Positions 24,946 through 36,700 of a stretch of 64,000 bases of DNA are shown here, one piece after another. A model generated the notes under the pieces. The model was not told the origin of the DNA. It made no database searches and saw nothing but the letters and a program-made list of their open reading frames with translations. The translations under genes were made by a program, and so were the position numbers. This DNA is from Brienomyrus brachyistius (taxonomy: Eukaryota; Chordata; Actinopteri; Osteoglossiformes; Mormyridae), in contig NC_064555.1 in NCBI RefSeq assembly GCF_023856365.1, positions 19,788,254-19,852,253 on the forward strand. The letters run 5' to 3'. Position 1 is the stretch's first letter. Each line of letters begins with the position of its first letter.

Positions 24946-26916
24946 AATTTATGTATGAGTGCCTCAGCATTGTTACCTCACATATTTAAGTCCTGCCCCA
25001 TCGCCATGTTTTTAGGATTCACAAGCCCCCTGTTTCATTGTGAGGGTTTCCATTCAGTGCTCTGCTTTGCTCGCATAATACTGAGACAGACTGTTCAGGT
25101 ATTTGATCCAGAGCCTCGGGTTTGCGCTTCCACTCTGCTAAATTTACCCCTCTGGACCTTGGAAACACTGCATGGATTATTTTGGAAGACATACTCAGTG
25201 TTTTTTTTTTGTGTTTGCCTATTTACTATATTTACATTTGTTTTATATCCGATTTTAAAATTTAAATCCATTGTTATTTGCAGAGAATGTATATGGAAGT
25301 ACTTTTGGAGATGCAATGACATAAGAAACAGGCTTTCATGAGAACAGTTGAGTTATTTTTATGATTAATCTGTGTGGGCGATAAGCTCTTTTAACATATT
25401 ACAGTGGTGTATAAACTGCAAGGATTAAGCATGTGAAGTTTGTACCGGTACCCTGTGTATAGTCTTGGATGGATAAGTATGTATTGGCATTTAAATAATT
25501 ATTTTATCATGCTTGTATGTGTGCTTTATATAACTGTTTATAGATGTGTATGTGTGTTGTTTTAATACATGTATTGTATGTGTTTGCATATATTTTTTGT
25601 CATGATTCATGTGTATGTTTGTGTTGCATAATATATGTACAGTATATGTGGGTGCAAACATATATCCATATACAATATATGTGTGTGCGGCGCCGAATAC
25701 AACATGTAATTTTCTGTGTCATGTGTAAGCTATGCATTTGACTGTATGTTGTCCTTTTGACTGTGTTTCGTGCCTCTCTTTCTTTCCCGGTATGCTGTGC
25801 CTCTCCGTGTCCTGGATTGGCTGTTGATATTCTGAACCACGCTCTATGTGGTGATATCTGGTGAGTATGCCAGGTTTATTTTGTGTTTTGCATTCTGCCC
25901 TCTGCTGGTCGATGTTGGAAAGAACCAGTAAATAATTTTCTCTTGGCACTTAGCGCTGGTCACAAAGTCATGTTTTTTTTCCAGATAATAACACATTGAT
26001 TAAAGCTGACTTTTAGAAACTCGTGGAATGTTCATTGATTTTAGGCTAGAACTGATAAGAAAGGCTACAAAATTGGTGTCAGCACATACTCGGTTTGTGA
26101 AAGATTTTTGGCTGAACTAAAGACATCGTTGTTTTAAATATGCTCCTCCTTTTATACCGGACATATTGTTGATTGCGAAGATACAGTGGGGATAATGCAC
26201 ATTTCACGTTTTTTACCATAGCAATTCCCTGGACAACCACTGGGTGGCAGCATTTTGCCCCATATGGGAAAGGGGTGGAGAGGTGGCTGCTGGCTCCAGA
26301 TGGGGATTACGCAGTAACATGCAGCGTGCAAACTGGCCAGAGAACAGCCCTGGAGACAGGAGCTGTGCTGAAAAATAGAACACAAAAATAAAATGGAAAA
26401 AATAAACAGGAAGCTGATGCAGCTGCCCACTAGGGGGTCTAGTTATAGTTAGAACAAACCACTGGTTTCACCCAGTGTGTCAAAGGACTGTTCCAGCCAA
26501 AAGGTAAATCACCTTTAAATGCACTCGGTTTTCTTAATGGGAACGCAATCGGAACACAAAGGAGACCCTTTCTGAATACTTGTTGTTTGCTCTGTGTTTT
26601 GTTAACGTGAATACGAGGCAGACAGTGTGCCTCGATAACTACAGCAATCACAGACCATTGAGACCAATGAAACTGACTGGAACTGATGTTGGACCCCTGA
26701 ACTATGTACTGGAGTTTAATTAAATTTGGACTAAGTTAATAAAAGCAAACAAAAATAGATAACGGTACATGATAAATTAAAAATAATAATTATTGTACTA
26801 TGTTTACATTGTTCTGTACTTTGGATTACTCGAAATATACAGTCGTGTGATTTCGGGGAATATATTGAGCCTAAATATAGAGGAGATAGTAGTCACCTGT
26901 CATGTCCCTGTCTTTG

Positions 26917-26945
26917 ATGGATGGATGGATGGATGGATGGATGGA
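26917..26945 (+). repeat. (GATG)n microsatellite
   Basis: About seven GATG units, TTTGATGGATGGATGG..., of the type left by fish SINE tails. Confidence 0.9.
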
Positions 26946-29900
26946 CAGTCGAAAGTCATTTTCAGTCTTAAAAGGGAGCTCTGAGAGGATGACTGAAAGC
27001 TCAGCTTGATTGGGGATTTCTGGTTTTCATTTGTGTGCATGTGGCTGTAAAGTTAACATATCATCATCGTTATTACTTTTTATTGATTATTTAACCTTAA
27101 CATTTTTTCTCATTTTAACGCCGCGGCGTGTCCTTCCTCATGCGCTGTATTCTCAGGTTTCCCCAGTTTATTTTATAATTATTTATTATTTTCTAAATTA
27201 TTTTTAGTTATTAACAGGGGGCGATGTTTATATTTAACCCGAATATAAATGAAAGCGAACAGGAAGATTCTGAATGAGCGACACGAGGCAGAGGTGTATC
27301 GTTAATATTTTCCTATAATTAAACTGGCTGATTAGAGAATTTGGAATTTCCTTTAAGATATACTACTCGTTATTATATACGATGATCGTAGGGATTCTAT
27401 GTTCAATGTTGACGACGTTGTTTTGTTTTATTGTCATAAATGCAAAGCAGTTTAAAGGCCCTTGTTCGGGCAGCGACAGTCTTAGCGGTTGCCATCGAAC
27501 AACGGCGATCTTTACGGTGATTGGACGACCTCAGTAACTGAACCTTTCCCATTGGACAGTTTCTGAAACAACTTTGCTTATTGCATTAGTAGCTCCACCT
27601 TTTTACTAGAACCGTAGCATCAGTTTATAAAGAGGAACGGATAAAACACGCATGTTATTTTTAAACACCGTTGTATCCAGTGTATGAATGAATTGCTGAT
27701 CATAAATATTTATTTTCTGGTGGACTTGCTTTGTTTTCCTTCATCGAAGGCAAAGAGGATTGGAGAAAAAGGTGATTGCAACGCAGAGGCATTGTGCTTC
27801 ATTGATTTATTGTGTATTGTGGTGTGTTGATCTCAAATTTGTATAGACTTTTTTTCGTAAGCTCGGCGCCATTTTCGTACCGTTTAAATGCCCGCCTGCC
27901 AGTTTCTATTCAGTGTTTCAATGGGTGCATTAAAATATGACAATCGCATAATATGGTGTAAAGTAAATAGACTTGAAACGGGTTAATGAGTAGTTGTGGT
28001 GATGAAAGGCTAGCTGGATGCTGGATGGGGGAGGCGTGAAGCGTAATAAAAGCAACGTAAAACGAAATGTTACCGATAGATATTGTTTTAACCTCAGATT
28101 TCTTGTAATATGACTGTAGGAGGGGTTGTTCTGCAACTGAAAATGGGTGTGAACATTGTTTCACCGAGATTAAATATATGTAATACATGCAAACAAATAC
28201 CTTAAACCTACTGTAAAAATGTAAGTTGAAAATATTGCATTCTTAAAATCATATGTGGCGTGATGAGTTGCAGTTGATATTCGACAGTGGTGTGTTTAAA
28301 CTGCACGGTACAGTACGGCTGACAGTATAGGGACATTGGCAGCCGCATGTACGGGATATGTCTCTGTTTTAATTGCAGCCACAGTGATTTACAGCACGGC
28401 GGCTTATGCGTGTAAACAAAGCGCGTACTTTGAGCTGTGTGCGGCGCCCGGTGCGGCTCATTCAGCTCCCACTTACCTCGGTAGTTACATCGGCATCCTT
28501 AACATGATGGGAGTCTCTTGGGTCCTTTCTTGGACGTTTACTTAACTGCTGCTTTCATTCTTTTTCGCAGAATCTGAGTATGACGTAGAGTATTATAGTA
28601 AACGTCGACAGGTTTAATAATCTGCCTGTAATAAACTGGTCATTAATTATTTCTATGCATATATGGGTGTATATTATACACAATATATAAACTATGTGTA
28701 TATGTGTGCAAGGTTTATAATTTCCTCTGTACTTATTCTTAATGTCTTAATCGTCAGTATTACTGTTTGTGACTCACTGCCATTCTTTGACAAAAGTTTT
28801 TAAATGTTCACAGCTTCTTCGTCATGTGGTCAAATTTATGTTCTTACAATCAGTGGTGATGCAGTGCATCCTGAGAACAGGAGTCGAACTCCTAGCAGGT
28901 CCAGTTCTGATAAACTGGACAAGCATGCAGAATGTATTAAACTGAGCATGTTATCTAATTTCCCTGGTGAAGATGATGGTGATGAAACTAGATTAAATGG
29001 CTTTGCTTGCAAACACGTTGAGGCATGACTCCAGCGGAGCTGGTGAGAGCTGATGTCAGGAAGTGGGGAGCTGACTGTCGCATTTCACTGTTTGTTTATG
29101 AATCCTTAGTTCTCTGCATCTTCGGCAGCCTGCATGTCAGTCTCCTCTCCAGTAACACACACCACCAGGTGAGCGGTCAGAATGGGGCAGCGAGGGACAA
29201 ATAGAGGAGATGAGCTTCCAACCGCAGTCAATAGACGTATAGTGCATTCAGAAAGGTGCATGTGTGTTTGTGTTGTGGATAATGAGTCTCGGATTGAGTG
29301 CCATGTGGGGGGGGGGACGGTATTGTTGGGGAGGCTGATGAAAGTGCACTGCTACACACACTGACCACCACATCGGTATCTGGAAAGCTGTAATCCCGTG
29401 CTGGGATTATCTTAAGACCTCTTTGCCCCCGAGGCTTGATTTTGGTAAACGGTTATGAGGAAGGAAGCCTTTTGGGATCTGAATGAGTTTATTTTTATTG
29501 GGCCTTTCCATGTGCTCATGCTTTTGGGGTTAGGGTTAGCACTCCTCTGGATGCTGTGGCCCGGAACAGGATGGTCAGACAGCCAATCACGTCACAGCGT
29601 ACACCATTTGCGGAGGGTTGATAGGATGTTGTGGTTCCTGCTGTGTTCTGCACCTGTTGGATGTACCTGAGATGTAGCTGCCCCTCCTCTGCCCTCGGCG
29701 ATTTTTAGCCCTGAGGTGTGTCTCTCTATACAAAGCATCCTGCCTCCGACTAATCGATTACACACAGACTGGCTTGGCTGCTCTCCCAGCATGCACCAGC
29801 CGACACAGCTGCATATATGCGCTTGCTCTTCTGTGCAGAGCCGCCAGTCTGCACTCTAAATGCAACCAAACGGTGCTCAAGTCCAGCTCTCGCTGGAACT

Positions 29901-30507
29901 GAAGCCCGAGAGAGTGTATCGGAGATGAGTTCATTAAGCCAGTTTGCAGAGAAAACCATGAACTTAATGTGAGCTCAGAGAAGGGGGGATGATAAGCATA
30001 AGTATGAGGCTGTGTGGGGTGGGGTCTCCCTTTAGAGGGTGCCGGTGGGTGTGTACTTACAGGTAAAGGTGTTTGTGTCAAGGGGCAGCTTTCAGCAGTG
30101 TTACCACTCTGTCTGTCGTAGGTGAGCATATCTGCCTGTGATGTAATTGAAAACTTGGAAAAACTTCTCGTTAATTAAAATTAATGTGGTCCCAGGAGGG
30201 TCAGTCAGACAGTCCATGCAGGCTTCAGAGGAGCTGCTGGCCACAGGATTTGGATGCTTTATGTCTGCACCTCCCCCATTCATTCCCAGGAAGCCTCTTC
30301 TGCTGTCGAGGCAACAGATGCTTCCTGCACCTGGGCAGGGGAGCAGATTAAAGGCAGTGATGTAAATGAGTGGTGCAGCTGTAGCATGTGCTGTTGTCCC
30401 CAAAGGGAAGAGGCTGTGGCTCATTTCAGGGGTGAAAACATTCAAATCTCGGCAGTGTTAGATACAGTTCCAGAATGTTCCAGGTTGTGGTTCCGCTTTG
30501 TCTGCAG

Positions 30508-30545
30508 AAACAAAGCCATTAAGAAATCAATGGGAAATATAATAG
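30508..30545 (+). other. epb41: Candidate 38-nt upstream exon of epb41
   Basis: A pyrimidine-containing acceptor (TTCCGCTTTGTCTGCAG) and a strong donor (TAG|gtaagt) bound 38 nt. If spliced to the next acceptor at 30738, an ATG at 30530 reads in frame into the main epb41 start (five residues MGNII, then VVA, then MTTDE). This is a prediction from splice signals only, with no homologous exon known to me. Confidence 0.25.
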
Positions 30546-30746
30546 GTAAGTTTCACTGAATCAGCGTAACAGGCTCATAATCAGTCTGCTTCCCAAAATG
30601 GACTCTAAAGTGCCAAGTTCTAGTGCTCCAAATGGTCTCGACTGAACGGTCCCCACTTTCTTCAGCAGTAGTGCCCAGGTTCTGCCTATACCGCTATGTT
30701 TCCGTTTTCACCTCACTGTGGTCCCTCCCCTCTTGCAGTGGTCGCC

Positions 30747-33700
30747 ATGACGACAGACGAGGCTGAGAAGCAGCAGCGTAGGAACGTTCGCCCCAGTCCA
30801 GATCAGGATCGGGGCCCCGGTGGGCCCTCGGATCAGCAGGACCGCTCGTCCCCGGAGGATCAGGTGCCGAGACCTCGCACGCGCGGCTCAGGGGGCCGTG
30901 GGCTCTCTCGCCTCTTTTCCTCCTTCCGGAAGCAGCGGTCACTGTGCTCCGAAGAGGAGCGAGACGGGCCAGGGGAGCAGTGGGAGACGAAAGAGCTGAA
31001 GGCCCCCATCGCAGACCCAGAGCCGGAGCTCCGGGCAGAGGAGGACACCGCTCTCGATCTGCAGTCCCTCAGCAGTGCAGAGATACAGGTGACTGGGAGC
31101 TGCCCGGTTTTGGGATTTTAGTTGGAATACTGGGAAAAGAATGTGGCATCACAGCAGGTTATTTTATGACGTGTGTGTGTGTGTGTCTATATGTGTGTGT
31201 GCACGTGTTAGCTGGTCCACGTGGACCAGAAAGAAGACCAAGACACGGAGAAAGACTCTCTGGAGGAAGAGGAGGCTGGGAGGGGGGGTCAGGAGGACAA
31301 GGACGGGGAAGGAGGCCTCCAGCATCAAGAAAGGAAGGAGGGATCCAAGACACGGAAAGCTGGCCGCCAAGTGCGCACCATGCACTGCAAGGTCACCCTG
31401 CTTGATGACACTCAGTATGAGTGTGAGCTGGAGGTGAGCACACCGTCCGAGAAGCTCGTAGCACGTGTGTCTGTCTGTGTTTCTGTGTGTCTGTCTGTAT
31501 GGGTGTGTTTGTGTTTCAGTGTATCTGTGTGTGTGTGTGTGTGTGTTTAATATGCCTTTGGCAGGATTCAGCCCGCTAGGAGAGTGCATATATTCTTTGC
31601 CTAATTCCTCCTTCCTGTTTTTCCTTTCAGAAACATAGCAGAGGGCAGGATCTCTTCATGAAGGTGTGTGACCATCTGAATCTGCTGGAGAAGGATTACT
31701 ATGGGCTGGCGTTCTGGGAGTCACCCACCACCAAGGTATCATATACGTTTAACAGTAAAAAAAGAAAGATTGGTGAAATATATTTCATAGTACAGGTGTT
31801 AAGAAACTCTCCTTTCCCGGGAGCTGGGAGGAAGCAGAAACCTGGACTACCTGCTGGTCCCTGAAGACCGCATTGGGATATGCTGCCCTAAGTGAACAGA
31901 AGGATCTTGATTGGCTCTCCTAGTTTGGGTCGCTCGAGCTGTGTCTCTGTGCTGGCTGCCCTTATTGGCTGCAAACTGAACAGCCACTCACTATTCAATG
32001 CACCACACTGCCCCCAGACAAACTCTCCAGGTTGCGGTCCTTTTAAAGCCGCGTCTATAATTACTGCAGCCAGTCAGCAGCGTATTGTCGGTGTCGCTCC
32101 CAGGGCTGTCCTGACACGGCTCCAGAGGGCAGAGTGAAACTGAGCCGTCCCACGGCTCAGGCGCTGATGATCCCCTGTGCTCACTCGCGGTACAGCTGTG
32201 CCGCACCCTTCCTAAATTGATTTGTATCCCTTTATTGGTTCCTTTATTAATCCTGTCCAGGGCAACACCTGGGCTGGGGGTTCAAATCCTCCCTCTGCTC
32301 TCTGTGAGTGTGTGTGAGAGTTTGCATGCTTTCCTTTTTCCGTGAGGGTGCGCTTCCATGGTGCAAATACATCCATTTAGGATGATTAGTGTCTCTGAAT
32401 TGCTCGTAGCGTGTGATTGTCAATGAATGGGTGTATGTGCCCTGCAATGGGCTGGCATCCTGCCCAGGGTGTACCCCTGCCTTGTGGTATGCTTCCTGTA
32501 ATCCTCTTTAGGGTAAGTGTTTGGGAGATGGATGTATTTTGTGGTCATCAGTATTGCTAAATTCCCTTCCCGTTTATTCAAACCAACATCATGTCCGCTC
32601 AACATTACAACTGGTCCCCTGCTAGTGCAACCTAATATTAATGCGGGGAACAGGGGGATGTGTCAGGAACAGCCCTGCTCCCCTCTGAAGCTCTGAAGCA
32701 ATTTGTTCTTCCTGAAGCTCCCCCTCTGTAGCTCTGAAGCATTGCAGTGTTCCTCCGGGGCCCAAAGACGTGTTAAAAATGGCCCGTGATCTCTGAAGAC
32801 AGGCAGGCTGGAAATAGTTGATGAGTTTTTATATTTGAGATAATGAGAGCAGATCAGCAGAGGTGTGATGTGTTTCGGGAGCTGAGGGGAGCCAGAGGTC
32901 ACCGGTTTGGTCTTCTGAGGGTTAGTGGTTATAGTTCCAGAGCTTGAGGGAGTCATTGCTGATTGTCTGCTCACGTCCTATGATGTAGGTTATTTTTACC
33001 AGTCACTCGCATTCCTGTATGCTCATTCCAATGGTGCTGGCCTGGTATCTTAGCGATTTGTTGTGCACAGGTGTGTGTGTATGGGTGTGTGTGTGGGGGG
33101 GGATTATGTTTATATTACATTGTGGGGATCAAATGTTCCCCACAACGTAATAAACCTGTTATTTTGACGTTGAGGGGACCATTTTTCAGGTCCCCACAAA
33201 GATCTGTGAATGCAAGCAAAAAACTAAAAATGCCTCGTATTTTGTTTGGTTAAGGTTAGGGCTGGGTAGGGATTAAGGTTGTCATGCTGGGATTAGAGTT
33301 TCTCCCATAGAAATGAATGGTGAGTCCCCACAAAGATATAATGACAAACGTTTGTGTGTGTCTTGATATTGCACTTTGGGACTTGCCATCTCTTTGGAAT
33401 GATACTGTTTAACTATCACACTGAGTCTTGGAGATTTTTCTTTTTTCTACACGAGGTATTCATAAACAAACCAGCAAGGATTTAGCTGTGTGCATGTTTC
33501 AGAAGAAGCTCTTTGGTGTTTTTCTTTCTTTATCAGACCTGGCTGGACTTCGCTAAGGAGATACGGAAACAGACACAAGGTTAGTGCCCTTCCATCATCG
33601 AGCTCGATGCCTTTATTTCAAAGGCAGCTGACCGTCTCCCGGTGCTGTGTTTTATGGGAAGTTTGTCCTAGAATAATTGAAGCATCTCTTTCGTAATGAC

Positions 33701-36700
33701 CGCAGTGACAGATGTTCTATCAAGTTCTAAACATGAACATCACCAGAGATGTAGCACTGTGTCCAGTGCACCGGCCTTAGCTGTGAGAGCTGAAGTCCAG
33801 AGATGTAGGTAGTCAGCTATCACTTAGGCTGCTGTCTGCTGGAATTAATGTAGCCAGTCAATTGTGAGAAATCGTGTTCAGTCAGTCGCCGCACCTAACA
33901 TCACGAGGAAGATTACACACTATGGTTTTTCCGTTAGGAATTTGCGAGTTTACCTTCAACGTGAAGTTTTATCCACCTGATCCAACTCAGCTGACGGAAG
34001 ACATCACCAGGTAACACATCTAAGAGCTCAGTCCACCTGTGACCCCCGTTGGTGGCCGACCTCAGCTCTGAACTGTCCCAAGCCAGCAGTGATCCCTCAC
34101 CTTTGACGCAGAACCTCCTCCCCTCAGGTACTACCTGTGTCTGCAGCTACGCAAGGACATCTTCAGTGGCCGGCTGCCCTGCTCCTTTGTGACACTGGCA
34201 GTGCTGGGCTCCTACGCGGTCCAGTCAGAGCTGGGCGAGTACGATCCGGACCTGCACGGCCCTGACTACACTCGGCAGGTGCGGCTTGCCCCGCGCCCCA
34301 GCAGGGAGCTGGAGGAGAAGGTGATGGAGCTACACCGTACCTACAAGTGAGCACCGCTGAAACCGACCTGCAGCCCTACGTTCACACACATGCGCGTCTG
34401 TACATACGTAAGCTCCTTTACTGCTGAGCAGTGCTACATACACATGCATGCTCACTTTCACAGTGAAGATCTTGCTTTTCTGTCCGTCAGCCTGTTTCAC
34501 AGTGTCTCTCAGACTGCCTATGCATCTGTCTTCCTGCTCACTGAACATCAGCAAACCTCTCTGTCTTATTAACTGTGTTGCTCACCAGCTGACTGTGCAT
34601 CAGTCTTCTTCGCTAACTTCACTTCCTGTCTGTCTGCAGGTCAATGATCCCGGCACAGGCCGACATCATGTTTTTGGAAAATGCTAAGAAACTATCTATG
34701 TACGGACTGGACTTCCATCCAGCTAAGGTAGGGCCCATGATGGACGTCTGTAATGGGTAGCTGGGAGGAGGAAGTAGCCACTCAGTGTCAAGATCAGCTC
34801 TGTATCTACTTGGATGGCCTGTTTCTACATTGTAAGCCATGACTAAAGCAATGGTGGACAGTGTTTTTGTTCAATTTTACACTTAAGAGCTTAACAATAG
34901 TCAAAAGAATCGTCATTATGTTATGTACACTCTAGTCAAATCCACCGAGATTATCGCCCAATGCATATCAAACTAAGAAACTGTCATTCAGAGGAGTTTG
35001 ATGAACTCCAGAGTTGAAGTGCCTTGTTGTGTTTTGTAACCAAAATGGCAGAGCCATGCAATCAGCCTGAGTTTTGTAAAGCTTCTCTTTGGACCGGACA
35101 TAGAGCTGTGAAGTAGAAATGAGGTCAATCTATTTGCATAAAGGCAGGGATTTAGATCAAAAGCGGAATTTGTTAATATCAACTGTTGGTTGATGTTGCC
35201 CTCTAGTGGTACACATCTGTCATTGTGTCTCTTGTTTGACTTGGACAGTTACAGCCAGCGGTAGAGAGTGAGCAGTTGTTCATTGGTGAGTAATGCACAA
35301 CATTGCTTCCGTTACAGGACCTTGAGGGTGTGGACATCATGCTGGGCGTCTGCTCCAGCGGACTGATGGTCTACAAGGATAAGCTGCGAATCAACCGCTT
35401 CCCTTGGCCAAAAGTGCTTAAGATCTCTTACAAACGAAGCAACTTCTACATAAAAGTCCGGCCCTCTGAGGTATGTTGCCCTCTGCCATCCCAACATACA
35501 CAGAAGCAGAAGCTTTTTAAGTAGTTTAGCTGCCTTATTTTACTACTTTCAGTTCCCCTGCATTTTAAATATCGAAGTATTGTTTTGTTTGACTTGCACA
35601 TTTTCATTTGTGTTAAAATCGTGTTTGTATTTCCGCTCCTAAGCAGCATGGCGACTTCGCGGTCACCTCTGCATCCTCACACCTCTATGGTTTGTGGGTT
35701 TGAACCTCTTCCAGCCATATGCATGTGGAGTTTGCCTGTTCTCCCTGGCAATCTTGTTTCCTCCTCCAGTTTCCTCCTGTTGGCCAAAGGCATGTGAGCC
35801 CCTCTAAACTGCATATCGCGTGTTTGGACCGGCACTGTTTCCTGCCTCCTACCCTGCCCTTCCTAAGAGAGGCTCCAGACTCACTATGACCCACTTCTGT
35901 ATAAATGGTTATGGAACATGGATGAATTATTTAATTGGTACAGTGGAAGACACTTTAACCTGCATCTATGTGTTTTTTAGCTAGAGCACTATGAGAGCAC
36001 CATTGGCTTCAAGCTGCCCAACTGCAAAGCCTCCAAGAGGCTCTGGAAAGTGTGTGTGGAGCACCACACCTTCTTCAGGTACAGGTCGTCTGCTACTTCC
36101 CCAGGGGTGTCCGTCATAAAATCAGCACCGACAAGCTGCATGTAACTATTTTCTGTATGGACTGTCAGTGACAACGCTTTGTACGGGCTGTCGCTGTCAT
36201 CTCCATGATGATGATTTGTACAGGTGGTTGCTGCGGTCATCCAGATAATCATTTGTACAGGCAGCCATTGTTATTTCCGTGATGGTGATTGGTTGACACA
36301 GTCTCAGATGATCATTTGTACCAGCAGTCAGTGTCATCTCCATAATGATGATGTGTATGTGCTGTAGGTGTCATCGCTGTGATGATGATTAGAAGGGACT
36401 GTCTCTGTCTACAGACTCTCTTCTACGGAAGCAGCCACCACACCCCGGAGGTTCCTGGCCTTGGGCTCCAAGTTTCGTTACAGTGGGCGAACCCAGGCCC
36501 AGACACGCCAGGCTAGCTCCATGATCGACAGGCCTGCTCCCCTATTCCAGCGCTCTACAAGCAAGAGGGCATCACGCAGCCTTGACGAAGGTATGCATGT
36601 TTGTGCTGATGGAAAAATTTCTGAAGTCTTCCTGTTTCTGCTTCTAGAATCTGACCGATTTCACCTAAACCCTGAATGCACGGATCGCCCCAAGGAGAGC

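Larger units (their letters stand above)
20841..30507. other. Long non-coding region between stx12 and epb41
   Basis: Nearly 10 kb with no recognised coding exon. It holds SINE pieces (about 21680-21780 on the minus strand; 24695-24945 on the plus strand), GT and GGAT microsatellites and a 34-bp palindrome. Patches richer in CpG at about 22900-23650 and 27450-27900 (the latter with CCAAT boxes on both strands and a GGCGCCATTTT motif) could be upstream promoters for epb41, which uses several distant alternative first exons in mammals. No first exon could be assigned. Confidence 0.45.

Noticed and set aside
31164..31589. Minus-strand ORF of 141 codons opposite epb41 exon 2
   Set aside because: It is made of His-Thr repeats from (CA)n and is antisense to a well-supported exon.
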